64,000 nt of DNA, from positions 36,827 through 100,826 of the forward strand of contig CACXIP010000020.1 in assembly GCA_902767775.1 (NCBI GenBank), given 5' to 3'. How positions within the stretch are numbered: position 1 is the first letter of the stretch; the number at the start of each line of letters is the position of its first letter. Shown one piece after another: positions 25,878 through 33,351 of the stretch. The notes under the pieces were generated by a model that saw only the letters and a list, made by a program, of their open reading frames with translations, was not told where the DNA came from and made no database searches. The translations under genes were made by a program, and so were the position numbers. This stretch comes from an uncultured Prevotellaceae bacterium. Lineage in GTDB: Bacteria > Bacteroidota > Bacteroidia > Bacteroidales > Bacteroidaceae.

Positions 25878-26741
25878 ATGAACTCGATACATGGATATGT
25901 ACAGCAACAAATTGTAGAGATATGCAATGAGTTGGGTCTGGAAGTGAAATCGGAATATAAGGGAAAAGACTGGCGAGCCGATGTTATGGTGAAATCCAAT
26001 GGTGTTTCTTATGCTTTCGAGATTCAGACATCTCCCCAAACTCTAAAACGGACAAAAGAGAGACAGGAAAAATATATAAGAGACGGCATTGTCGGATGCT
26101 GGCTTTTTGAGAAAGAGCCTGCAAGGATGATACTGGAAATGGAAGAACTGCCAGTCTTCAAATTGGAATGCAAAAACGAGAAGGTCTATGTATCACTGAA
26201 AGACAGGAAAACTCTTCCATTAGAAACATTCATCACTGATTTTGTCAATGGTCGTATAAAATTCTGCCATACATTGAATCCATTGCCATATATGGAAATC
26301 AATTTCTTGGAAATGCCGTGTTGGAAATGCGGTCTGATAAACCACATTCATTATATAGCACCTTTGAAATCTGCATGTAATACCTATATCCATCCGTCCG
26401 AGGCCATGTGGTCATCTGAAAAATATTCTTTCCGGCCTGAAATATTGAAGAAGATACAAGAGTATGCAAATACGGAAAAAGGAAGCTATCTAAATTTGGC
26501 GACCGTGAAGGAACGATTTAGTAGAACAATGGGTAAGTCATACATGTCATTTGGCTGTTCAGGATGTGACAGTATCTTCGGAGATTTTTATATTCATGAA
26601 ATGATGATTGACAACTATGGTGGTGCCATGGATATTGACACTCTCAAAATAGATGTGGATTTTGATATGGACTTACGACAGGAGATTCCGCATTGGTGTC
26701 ATCCAGGTGAACATCCATTCTGTGACGAATCCATCGATTAG
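25878..26741 (+). CDS. CoiA-like nuclease with zinc-ribbon
   Basis: 287 residues. The N-terminal 80 residues show a PD-(D/E)xK-type core: KDWRADVMV (Asp35), then YAFEIQTSPQT (Glu48-x-Gln50) and a Lys/Arg-rich helix, then GIVGCWLFEKEP, as in competence protein CoiA and related nucleases. Two Cys pairs (CWKCG near residue 153 and CSGC near residue 227) may bind zinc. CoiA-like proteins act on DNA in competence or defence. It is divergent from the BREX operon, just outside the 21-bp repeat, and has its own promoter. Substrate unknown. Confidence 0.7.
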   Translation: MNSIHGYVQQQIVEICNELGLEVKSEYKGKDWRADVMVKSNGVSYAFEIQTSPQTLKRTKERQEKYIRDGIVGCWLFEKEPARMILEMEELPVFKLECKNEKVYVSLKDRKTLPLETFITDFVNGRIKFCHTLNPLPYMEINFLEMPCWKCGLINHIHYIAPLKSACNTYIHPSEAMWSSEKYSFRPEILKKIQEYANTEKGSYLNLATVKERFSRTMGKSYMSFGCSGCDSIFGDFYIHEMMIDNYGGAMDIDTLKIDVDFDMDLRQEIPHWCHPGEHPFCDESID

Positions 26742-26820
26742 TTAACCTATAGTGTTAGAGGATAAAGATTATTGGCAAATTATTTTCTATCCAACATAGG
26801 AAAAACAACCAATTGTTTTG

Positions 26821-26828
26821 TAACTTTG
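26821..26828 (+). promoter_or_regulatory. Possible -7 box upstream of 26937 gene
   Basis: TAACTTTG matches TAnnTTTG in the 195-bp gap before the hypothetical gene. The leader would be about 110 nt. No good -33 box is seen. Confidence 0.35.
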
Positions 26829-26936
26829 CGCTACTATCGGTCAAGTATAATGCACCCAATAGCCAACAAACAGAAACTACTTTTGAGAAAGTGGTTATAA
26901 TCCATCAAAATTAAAATAATAGTAGATAGTATTAGT

Positions 26937-27371
26937 ATGAAAGAATTGATTTTATTAGAATACAAAGAGTCAAAAGGTCATTGGCACTACAATCCAGTTA
27001 AGGATCATAAGCCCAAAGATGAACCCGACACGTATGGTTGGGAAACGATAGCTTTTACAGAAGAGGAAAAAGCGAGTATCTTTGCATATATGATGGACTG
27101 CAAACTCCAAAGACGAGAAGCAATGAAACAACCACCATATACGGCTGAATATATAAGAAAAGAATGGAAACTCTTCTGCTATATGTACAACCGTATCATA
27201 AAGTCATTGGAGATAACGCCAGAATTGAAAGAACAAGTAAGTAAAAACTTCAATGATGTAGATTCATTGGCACGACTTGGGCATGGTGCCTTTTCCGATG
27301 TAAGGGAAGAAAAAGAATTGCCATGGGCATGGGAATATGACCCTCTTGACTATAAGGATGCAAATTTCTAA
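26937..27371 (+). CDS. Hypothetical protein
   Basis: 144 residues, soluble, rich in Trp, Tyr, Glu and Lys. Helices dominate (EEEKASIFAYMMDCKLQRR; EYIRKEWKLFCYMYNRIIKSLE). No signal peptide, membrane segment or known motif. It stands alone between the CoiA-like gene and a strong terminator. Function unknown. Confidence 0.65.
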   Translation: MKELILLEYKESKGHWHYNPVKDHKPKDEPDTYGWETIAFTEEEKASIFAYMMDCKLQRREAMKQPPYTAEYIRKEWKLFCYMYNRIIKSLEITPELKEQVSKNFNDVDSLARLGHGAFSDVREEKELPWAWEYDPLDYKDANF

Positions 27372-27422
27372 ATTTGACAAGGGGTTGTAAAACAGATACG
27401 AACCCACATATTAAATAGATTC

Positions 27423-27474
27423 CAGGAAGCCGATGCTAGTGATTTGAAACATCGGCTTCCTGAGGTTTTTTTTT
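27423..27474 (+). terminator. Strong Rho-independent terminator
   Basis: A perfect 13-bp stem (27423-27435 and 27450-27462) with a 14-nt loop, followed by a run of nine T. It ends the 26937 gene and isolates it from the transfer operon. Confidence 0.9.
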
Positions 27475-27745
27475 ATGTGAAAATACCAAAATCATATTTT
27501 TGTAAAATTGAAAAATAGTATTTTTACTTTTTTGTATTTTTATATTTTTATGGTGTCAGGATGCCTTTTCTGATGGGTATTATACTATAATAAGGTGTGT
27601 TATCGTAGTAGTTTGTGATTTTTGTAAAATGTAAAAACATAAAAATTATATTTTAGTAAAATACTAAAATTTTATTATGTGTTTTTATAAAAATGCTACT
27701 TTTAAAACTTTATTTTTCATATTTTACTAAAAAACTGCTGTAAAA
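27475..27745. promoter_or_regulatory. Very AT-rich spacer with repeated TTTTGTAAAAT-type boxes and a palindrome
   Basis: This stretch between the terminator and the tra promoter holds no gene. It is strikingly AT-rich. TTTTGTAAAAT-like boxes recur (around 27496 and 27621, with partial forms near 27740), and TTTAGTA-AAA-TACTAAA at 27652-27668 is a 7-bp perfect inverted repeat. It could bind a regulator or a DNA-bending protein upstream of the tra promoter. Confidence 0.45.
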
Positions 27746-27777
27746 TTTGATGGTACAAATTTTATTTCTTACCTTTG
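27746..27777 (+). promoter_or_regulatory. Promoter of the transfer operon
   Basis: TTTG at 27746-27749 and TACCTTTG at 27770-27777, 20 bp apart, are a full match to the Bacteroidetes housekeeping promoter. The predicted start near 27784 gives a leader of about 255 nt before traA. Confidence 0.8.
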
Positions 27778-27785
27778 TGGCTGGT

Positions 27786-27881
27786 TCATAATCTATATTC
27801 CGCTGAGAGAAGATACCATCTTCTTTTCAAGCGAAGGCAGCAATTGACCTTGCTGTAATTGTTGGCCATCCCATCGGGATG
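27786..27881 (+). ncRNA. Leader RNA of the tra operon with three consecutive stem-loops
   Basis: Three hairpins follow one another: AGAAGAT/ATCTTCT (27808-27814 and 27818-27824, 3-nt loop), CAGCAATT/AATTGTTG (27838-27845 and 27857-27864, one G-U), and CATCCC/GGGATG (27867-27872 and 27876-27881, 3-nt loop). No T-run follows the last, so it is not a simple terminator. It could be a regulatory leader, such as a target of an antisense RNA or a translation switch. Confidence 0.5.
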
Positions 27882-28064
27882 TGTGATGAAAAGTACATCG
27901 TCAACGAATACTTGTTCTGGGGCCCGACTCCAAGTAATAAGTGGCCTACCAAAAATGGAGTATTTTTTCTTCCCCATGGTCTTAGTGACCGTGAATTAGA
28001 ACAAGAGTATTCGTTTATTTTTTCATCACAAACAATCTATGTATATGGTAATCACATTTGGTAA
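27879..28064 (+). CDS. Possible 61-residue leader ORF overlapping traA
   Basis: An ATG inside the third leader hairpin opens 61 codons ending at 28064, past the traA ATGs at 28039 and 28045. The product is polar and Trp/Tyr-rich with no known motif. Overlap with the traA start would allow translational coupling. It may also be a chance frame; there is no good ribosome site. Confidence 0.3.
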   Translation: MCDEKYIVNEYLFWGPTPSNKWPTKNGVFFLPHGLSDRELEQEYSFIFSSQTIYVYGNHIW

Positions 28065-28710
28065 TCAAAAAGGCGGGGTCGGAAAGACAACGCTTTGTAC
28101 CCTGTTCGCCAGTTATTTGGCGGAGAAGGGGAAGAAGACGTTGGTGGTCGATTGCGACAACCAACAGACCATCTCCGAAAAACGGAAGATGGACGAGAAG
28201 AAATACCCTGACACCAAAATCCCCTTCTTGGTTCAGGCTTTCGACATCGGCAATATGGATAACGTGAGTAAGATGATGCAAACCATCCAAAGCATGGATG
28301 GCACAGTGCTCATCGATTCTCCGGGCAACCTCACCCAACAAGGTCTGATTCCGATTTTCCTCAAATCAGACTATGTGGTGTGCCCTTTCCAGTACGAGCC
28401 TACCTCTATCAACTCCACAGTCACCTTCATCGTCTTCCTGATGAGACTGAGAGAGAAATTTCCCAAGATGAAAGCGCAGCTGTTCTTTATCGTCAACAAG
28501 CATGACAAACGATATGGGAAGAAGCATGAGCTTGAACTGTGGGCAAAGACCGAAGAGAGTTTTTCCCATTATGGCCATATTGCTCCAAAGGTGGAATCGA
28601 AGATTGACATGCAGCGATACAATACCATGGGCATCAATTATGAGCAGAGGGGTATCATTTCCCCTACGTTTGACTTCATCTATAACAAAATATTCGGGGA
28701 GGAGAAATGA
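28039..28710 (+). CDS. traA: ParA-family ATPase TraA
   Basis: 223 residues (222 fewer two if the ATG at 28045 is used). The deviant Walker A GNQKGGVGKTTLC starts at about residue 9, then VLIDSPGNL is the Walker B strand; the protein is a MinD/ParA-type ATPase, and an enzyme of this kind opens the tra operon of CTnDOT-type elements. Its role in transfer is unknown; partition or positioning of the apparatus is an inference. It overlaps the next gene in ATGATGA. Confidence 0.85.
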   Translation: MYMVITFGNQKGGVGKTTLCTLFASYLAEKGKKTLVVDCDNQQTISEKRKMDEKKYPDTKIPFLVQAFDIGNMDNVSKMMQTIQSMDGTVLIDSPGNLTQQGLIPIFLKSDYVVCPFQYEPTSINSTVTFIVFLMRLREKFPKMKAQLFFIVNKHDKRYGKKHELELWAKTEESFSHYGHIAPKVESKIDMQRYNTMGINYEQRGIISPTFDFIYNKIFGEEK

Positions 28711-29069
28711 TGAGGACACAACAGAAAACATCCGATGCTGACTTGCTGCAACTGCCGGACATCGACGGCTTAGTGAGAGACATCAAGGGGCAGGAAACTG
28801 TTTCCACCGCGACAGAAGAGGTAGAGGAACCGGTCATCGGCGACTCGTGGTCACTCTTCCTCGACTGCAGCCAACAATATGACTACCGCACAAGAAAAGG
28901 CGACCGAAAGGCGTGCCTGATCGACGCTGAAATCATTGAGACATTGAAAGCGTGCGACATCAATAAAATGTCCATAACCACATTGGTTAATTCCATACTC
29001 CGTGCATTCATCATTCAGAACCAAGACATTCTTCGGCAACATCTCAACAAGAGGAATACATTGCTCTGA
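28707..29069 (+). CDS. TraB-like DUF3408 protein
   Basis: 120 residues. The C-terminal half (YDYRTRKGDRKACLIDAEIIETL, then MSITTLVNSILRAFI) fits the DUF3408 family, whose last 60 residues look like a ribbon-helix-helix DNA-binding domain; the N-terminal half is acidic and probably flexible. It follows the ParA-like gene with overlapping stop and start codons, as expected for a ParB-like partner. Confidence 0.7.
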   Translation: MMRTQQKTSDADLLQLPDIDGLVRDIKGQETVSTATEEVEEPVIGDSWSLFLDCSQQYDYRTRKGDRKACLIDAEIIETLKACDINKMSITTLVNSILRAFIIQNQDILRQHLNKRNTLL

Positions 29070-29166
29070 CCTCCAGGTGCCGCTGGCGGTGGCAATCATC
29101 GTCGGCGGCACTACTTAATCGATGAAATCTGGAAAATTTTATCAAAATCGAAATCAAAGGTGAATT

Positions 29167-29631
29167 ATGAATATAAAAAACAAAAACTTTGCGTTTGCGA
29201 GTCTCGCATTCCTGTGCTGCATTTGCTTGTGTGGGTTCTTCAACTACATTACGCTCACATTCCTTGACAATGTAGAAATCCACGACACAAAGCGTAGCAT
29301 CCTGCTCTTTCTCGTCTATTTCTTTCAAGTTCAAATGGCTTTGGTCTCCATCTATTATGGCTTCCGACTGTGGCCACCAAAAGACGATGACGATGATGTC
29401 CAATTCTTTCTCACTTCGGATAAGACTCCGGACAAAGTGTCAAGCAAAGACAAACCGGAAGTCATTTTTCTTACCACCGACGGCTGTCTGTTCAATGGCC
29501 ATTATCATGCCGACAAGAAACTATTTTGTGGCTATGATGGCTTAGACTTCCCATTGAATGAAGTGTTTGCATGGTGCATTCAGACGTGGTCGATGATGAA
29601 AATAGAAGAAGATTCAAAACCCTCAAAATAG
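29167..29631 (+). CDS. Membrane protein of the tra region, unknown function
   Basis: 154 residues. Two hydrophobic segments lie near residues 9-30 and 42-66 (ILLFLVYFFQVQMALVSIYYGFRLW), then an acidic linker DDDDD and a soluble C-terminal domain. No known motif. It is the third gene of the tra operon and ends 5 bp before the next small gene. Confidence 0.7.
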   Translation: MNIKNKNFAFASLAFLCCICLCGFFNYITLTFLDNVEIHDTKRSILLFLVYFFQVQMALVSIYYGFRLWPPKDDDDDVQFFLTSDKTPDKVSSKDKPEVIFLTTDGCLFNGHYHADKKLFCGYDGLDFPLNEVFAWCIQTWSMMKIEEDSKPSK

Positions 29632-29636
29632 CCATC

Positions 29637-29798
29637 ATGGATAAGGACCTGAGAGAATTGCTGCAAGTGACCAACATACTTTGCGGCAAGGTGTTTGACC
29701 TGTGCCGTAAGGATGAGACCAAGGTGAACAAATCCTTGGCCGTAGTGACAACTGGCTTCATCAGGGACATCATCCGGCTGTTTGACCACAGTCAATGA
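29637..29798 (+). CDS. Small hypothetical protein, 53 residues
   Basis: Starts at ATG 29637 (the frame runs further upstream but would lie in the previous gene). Helical sequence MDKDLRELLQVTNILCGKVF and onward, no membrane segment. Its stop overlaps the ATG of the next gene by 4 bp, which supports real translation. Function unknown. Confidence 0.55.
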   Translation: MDKDLRELLQVTNILCGKVFDLCRKDETKVNKSLAVVTTGFIRDIIRLFDHSQ

Positions 29799-30283
29799 CC
29801 AAAACAAACGAGGAAATGAGCACAGCGATAATGATATTGAAGTTGACAGCTCTGGCGATATTGTACGTCGTGGTGGTGAGAATGTTTATCCATCTCATCA
29901 TCCAACTGACATACTATTGTAGAAGCCGTCACATCGAGCGGTTCTTGTCAAACAGAAGCATGACCGCCGAGGAATATCTGGAACGACATAGGAAGGTATG
30001 GCATCATGGTTTCAAGAATGCTCCCCACCTGCGAGGAGCCGGAGCAAAGGCTTTCATCTGGAAGCTGCTTTGCCGGGCACGAAAGGACATAGCCATCCGT
30101 ATCTTTGAGAATACTGAAGGACTGGCTTTCTATTGCTTCAGTTGCTATTTCAACCCCAAGTGCGAGACCAAGTATTATCTGACTTGTCAGAACTGCAAGG
30201 ACGAGAGGTGCAACAAGAAACAGTCTGGCAGCCTTCGCATCTGTAAGAGGTTTGCCTGCAAGATAAGAATCGTAAACGACTGA
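29795..30283 (+). CDS. Membrane-anchored Cys-rich protein, unknown function
   Basis: 162 residues (an ATG at 29816 is an alternative start). One membrane segment lies at residues 12-36 (MILKLTALAILYVVVVRMFIHLI), followed by a basic cytoplasmic part and a Cys-rich tail (CFSCYFNPKCETKYYL, CQNCKDERCNKK), which may bind zinc. It lies between the small gene and the HTH gene in the tra operon. Confidence 0.65.
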   Translation: MTKTNEEMSTAIMILKLTALAILYVVVVRMFIHLIIQLTYYCRSRHIERFLSNRSMTAEEYLERHRKVWHHGFKNAPHLRGAGAKAFIWKLLCRARKDIAIRIFENTEGLAFYCFSCYFNPKCETKYYLTCQNCKDERCNKKQSGSLRICKRFACKIRIVND

Positions 30284-30286
30284 GCC

Positions 30287-30859
30287 ATGGCACGACCAAA
30301 GACATTTTGGACCTTAGAGCTGATGGAACAATTTGCTGAGGAGTATGCCACCACTCCTAATCATATATTGGCTAAACGCTATCGTATGAGTATCAGCTCT
30401 ATCCGTCGGAAAGCAAAGGAGCTGAATCTCTACAAAGATGCCTTATGCAAATACAAAAGCACATTCCAGACATGGATTCTGGTGCAAGAATTGTTCGGCG
30501 ATTTCTCATACGACGAAATAGCAAAAAAAGCTGGAGTTTGCCGTAAAACAGTGCAGCGAATCGCGAAATCCCTGGGTTGTCAACTGGTGAGAGAGGAAAG
30601 GAATAAAATCATTGCCATAGGTACGAGCAAAGGTCTGAAATCCGAATTACGGAGAAGGATTTTCGGAATTACCACCAAGTACAACCGCCCCATTGGTAAG
30701 GACAAGTCACGGTATGAAGCTGCAGAACAACTGAAGCAGCATGGCTATATCGTCATCAAGGGCAGTATGACCGCCTACTATAACGATACGATGGAAAGGT
30801 ATGAGGACATCGAGAATAATGCCATCACCAACGGCTTCCGCCTGTTGCTATGGGAATAA
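30287..30859 (+). CDS. Helix-turn-helix protein with two possible HTH motifs
   Basis: 190 residues. Two HTH-like segments are visible: HILAKRYRMSISSIRRKAKEL at residues 22-42 and YDEIAKKAGVCRKTVQRIAKSL at about 69-90. The C-terminal part is basic. It starts 3 bp after the previous stop. It may control the tra operon or bind element DNA; no family named. Confidence 0.65.
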   Translation: MARPKTFWTLELMEQFAEEYATTPNHILAKRYRMSISSIRRKAKELNLYKDALCKYKSTFQTWILVQELFGDFSYDEIAKKAGVCRKTVQRIAKSLGCQLVREERNKIIAIGTSKGLKSELRRRIFGITTKYNRPIGKDKSRYEAAEQLKQHGYIVIKGSMTAYYNDTMERYEDIENNAITNGFRLLLWE

Positions 30860-30924
30860 AGGGGTGTTCCCATCTTATCCAAACAGTGTTTTTACATTAT
30901 TAATCTTATATCACAACAACGACA

Positions 30925-31191
30925 ATGGAAATACAAGGAAGAATCATCGCTGTCCTGCCGATGAAGTCGGGAAGGACGGCAAAAGGAGAATGGAAGGTCC
31001 AACAGTATGTGCTGGAAACGGATGACAAATATCCGAAACGGCTGCTTTTCGACCTGTTTGGCGAAAACAAAATCAGAGAGTTCGACATTCAACAAGGTGA
31101 CTTCGTGACAGTCAGCTTCGACCCGGACGCACACCAAAAGGACGGGCGTTGGTTCGGCAGCAACCGTGCGTGGGATGTGAGGAAAGGCTGA
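30925..31191 (+). CDS. DUF3127 protein, OB-fold single-strand-binding-like
   Basis: 88 residues. MEIQGRIIAVLPMKSGRTAKGEWKVQ and the beta pattern YVLETDDKYPKRLLFDLFGENKI fit DUF3127, a small OB-fold family common in Bacteroidetes elements. It probably binds single-stranded DNA during transfer. A 65-bp gap separates it from the HTH gene. Confidence 0.8.
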   Translation: MEIQGRIIAVLPMKSGRTAKGEWKVQQYVLETDDKYPKRLLFDLFGENKIREFDIQQGDFVTVSFDPDAHQKDGRWFGSNRAWDVRKG

Positions 31192-31210
31192 TAAGCCGAG
31201 CAGACAAGCA

Positions 31211-31241
31211 AAGGGCGTGTTCAATAGATGGACACGTCCTT
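31211..31241 (+). terminator. Stem-loop after DUF3127 gene
   Basis: A 10-bp stem (31211-31220 and 31232-31241) with one G-U and an 11-nt loop. The sequence after it is only weakly T-rich, so it may be a terminator, an attenuator or an RNA stabiliser. Confidence 0.45.
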
Positions 31242-31309
31242 ACTCTTGGAGAGTTGAATGAACAAAACTAAAATAGTATTGTTAATTGCAACCCATAAAC
31301 ACAAATAAT

Positions 31310-31771
31310 ATGAGATCAAAAACATCAACATGGTTCGAGTGCAAGGTGCGCTACGAACAGATGCAGGAGAACGGCAACCAGAAGATGGTGGCTGAGCAAT
31401 ACGTGGTGGACGCTCAGTCTTTCACTGAGGCAGAAAACCGCTTGATGGAGGCAATGGAGTCATATATCAGCGGTGAGTTTGAGGTGGCTGAGATAAAGAA
31501 AGCTCCATATCGAGAAGTCTTTTTCATGGAAGATGAAGTGCTTAAATCGGGCACGGATGAAATCAAGTTCTACAAGGCAAAACTCGCTTTCATCACCATC
31601 GACGAGAAGACAGAAAAGGAAAAACGCAACAATGTGTATTACCTTTGCCAAGCCTGTTCTCTCCACAATGCGCTCGACAACATCGACGCGGTGATGACTG
31701 GCACGATGTTCGAATACATTCAGGCAAGTGTCAGTGAGACACAAATCCTTGAAGTATATGAGCATTCCTGA
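31310..31771 (+). CDS. DUF4494 family protein
   Basis: 153 residues from ATG 31310; the frame starts at 31286 but the first residues (MQPINTNN) are unlikely. TWFECKVRYEQMQENGNQKMVAEQYVVDAQSFTEAENRLMEAM and the later YLCQACSLHNALDNIDAVM are typical of DUF4494, a Bacteroidetes family found both in chromosomes and elements. Cytoplasmic. Function unknown. Confidence 0.8.
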   Translation: MRSKTSTWFECKVRYEQMQENGNQKMVAEQYVVDAQSFTEAENRLMEAMESYISGEFEVAEIKKAPYREVFFMEDEVLKSGTDEIKFYKAKLAFITIDEKTEKEKRNNVYYLCQACSLHNALDNIDAVMTGTMFEYIQASVSETQILEVYEHS

Positions 31772-31871
31772 TGGAAGACTGTCTCGAAGAAACAGAAATA
31801 TTATCAATACGCAAATAAATATGTGGGATTAAGATTCGATAAAATAAATTTCCTAAAAAACACATATAAAA

Positions 31872-31902
31872 TTTGCAGTATCAAAATAATTTGTTACCTT
31901 TG
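31872..31902 (+). promoter_or_regulatory. Strong promoter upstream of a structured RNA region
   Basis: TTTG at 31872-31875 and TACCTTTG at 31895-31902 with 19 bp between them, a full consensus. The expected transcript starts near 31909 and enters the folded region below. Confidence 0.8.
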
Positions 31903-31908
31903 CACGTG

Positions 31909-32400
31909 TTAAAGAAACTCCGTCATCCAAGCGATGGATGACACGAAGGAGTTCATCGAGCGTTATGTATAGTCTGCGTGCTTTAAGGGATTGATGGTTC
32001 GCCCAAAATCCCTGTGGAATTTAAGCGCAAACCGAGAGCAGAGGGAGCTTGCTCACTATGCCGAGGTGAAGCCTTAAATCCCGTTAGGAATCTGGAAAAT
32101 TCAACTGACATCGTAAAGGACTGTCAAACACTCGCGTTTTTGCGGTTATTGTCTGTTTGTGGGAAGCTCCTTTGGAATCCCATGGGCGGTCATCATAGTA
32201 CAGCGGCGTGACCATTTGTATGTAGCTTTTCGATAGGTATTTTCCAGAACCTCAGCACCGGCTATATGACTTGGATGCGCCGCTTTTTTTGTCGGCATAC
32301 GATACCATATAAATGATGACCAGTTCACGAGTCGGCCCGTTACGCCAAGTTCCAACAAGGCGGCGGGTCACTCTAAGACAATAACAGTAAAATCGACATT
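31909..32400 (+). ncRNA. Probable structured RNA or long leader ahead of the tra secretion genes
   Basis: About 490 nt without a convincing gene but with many stems: AACTCC/GGAGTT enclosing GTCATCCA/TGGATGAC (31915-31952), AGGGATT/AATCCCT (31986-32012), ATTTAAG/CTTAAAT (32019-32079), TGACA/TGTCA (32106-32126) and GGTCA/TGACC (32188-32213). A consensus promoter sits at its 5' end. It does not look like tRNA, tmRNA, RNase P or a riboswitch class I know. A 65-codon frame at 32014-32211 is an alternative reading but lacks supporting signals. Confidence 0.5.
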
Positions 32401-32405
32401 CGAAC

Positions 32406-32759
32406 ATGACCTTTTCATCCATCATGACATTCCTCTGCATCGCCTACGTGCTCGGTTACGGCGGCATGGTTGTCTATGACCTCTTCTTCTCCAAGGAAGG
32501 TGTGGAAATCGCCCCAGTAATGGAAGAGGAGGAAATCGACATCAGCGACGAAGCCTTGGCGTTCAGTCCCATCATCATCGAAAAGGAGGACAACGCCCCG
32601 CAGGAGGAAGAGTCTGTTCCTGACGACGTGGTGGCCATGACCGGCGGCATCGAAATCAACGACCTGGTGCCAAAGTTGGAGGATTTGTCCATCAACGGCA
32701 AGAACAGCGAACTGGGTGCCGTGGTCAATGACTGGAACGAAAACTATGCGGCTGCATAA
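32406..32759 (+). CDS. Small membrane-anchored tra-region protein
   Basis: 117 residues. One N-terminal membrane segment (residues 5-27, IMTFLCIAYVLGYGGMVVYDLFF) followed by a long acidic soluble tail (EEEEIDISDEA, EKEDNAPQEEESVPDD). It precedes traE, where Bacteroidetes tra operons often carry a small membrane protein. Function unknown. Confidence 0.65.
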   Translation: MTFSSIMTFLCIAYVLGYGGMVVYDLFFSKEGVEIAPVMEEEEIDISDEALAFSPIIIEKEDNAPQEEESVPDDVVAMTGGIEINDLVPKLEDLSINGKNSELGAVVNDWNENYAAA

Positions 32760-32787
32760 GCCTGACCTATATTAAGAACATTATCAA

Positions 32788-32836
32788 GTGGCGCAAGCCA
32801 CACTTAAATCACACATACCTCATGGCGTGAGCCATG
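32788..32836 (+). promoter_or_regulatory. Two GNRA-tetraloop hairpins upstream of traE
   Basis: GTGGC-GCAA-GCCAC (32788-32801) and CATGGC-GTGA-GCCATG (32821-32836) are perfect stems closed by GCAA and GTGA loops, both of the GNRA class. They lie in the 148-bp gap between the small membrane gene and traE. They may stabilise the processed mRNA or bind a protein. Confidence 0.6.
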
Positions 32837-32907
32837 TATTCTGGATAACGGACCAACAGAATCTTTTTATTTGTAACATGTAAGTTTTCCCTTCAACAAG
32901 GAAAAAA

Positions 32908-33294
32908 ATGTTTCAAATTTTAAAATCATTTTGGACCGGCCTTGTGAGGCTCGGTAAGTCCATCTTGTGCTCTATAAAAAGAGCCACCATCTTTTCGGTT
33001 CAACGTGCTGCCATGTTCTTCCTGGCACTGTGCACGTCCGCCTCCCAGCTGTTCGCATCGAGCACGGGAGCCGGTGGTTTCACCAAGGCTACCACGGAGA
33101 TCAGCTCCTATCAGACGCCTGTCTCCAACCTGATGAAGGCCATCGCAGCCGTCATCGTCCTCGTGGGTGCTTTTAATGTCTACTTTAAAATGCAGAACGG
33201 GGATCAAGACGTGAAGAAGACCATAATGATGACCATCGGTGGATGCGTCGCATTCATCGCTATGTCAGAGGCTTTGCCCCTCTTCTTCAAGTAG
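32908..33294 (+). CDS. traE: Conjugal transfer protein TraE (DUF4134, VirB2-like pilin candidate)
   Basis: 128 residues. A basic N-terminus, a signal-like segment (AAMFFLALCTSASQLFA, residues 34-50), then two hydrophobic segments (LMKAIAAVIVLVGAFNVYFKM and MMTIGGCVAFIAMSEALPLFF). This two-helix mature part fits DUF4134, which is taken to be the pilin-like subunit. It opens the secretion gene run traE-F-G. Confidence 0.88.
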   Translation: MFQILKSFWTGLVRLGKSILCSIKRATIFSVQRAAMFFLALCTSASQLFASSTGAGGFTKATTEISSYQTPVSNLMKAIAAVIVLVGAFNVYFKMQNGDQDVKKTIMMTIGGCVAFIAMSEALPLFFK

Positions 33295-33351
33295 TTACGG
33301 ATGTCTCACTCAGAGGGGATGGTGCAATAAAAAAGGGCTTCATCCCCTCAG

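Noticed and set aside
27786-27977. Minus-strand 63-codon frame upstream of traA
   Set aside because: It lies on the wrong strand across the tra leader hairpins and has no promoter; the leader itself explains this stretch.
32014-32211. 65-codon frame in the folded RNA region
   Set aside because: It crosses several stems and has no good ribosome site. It is kept only as an alternative to the RNA.
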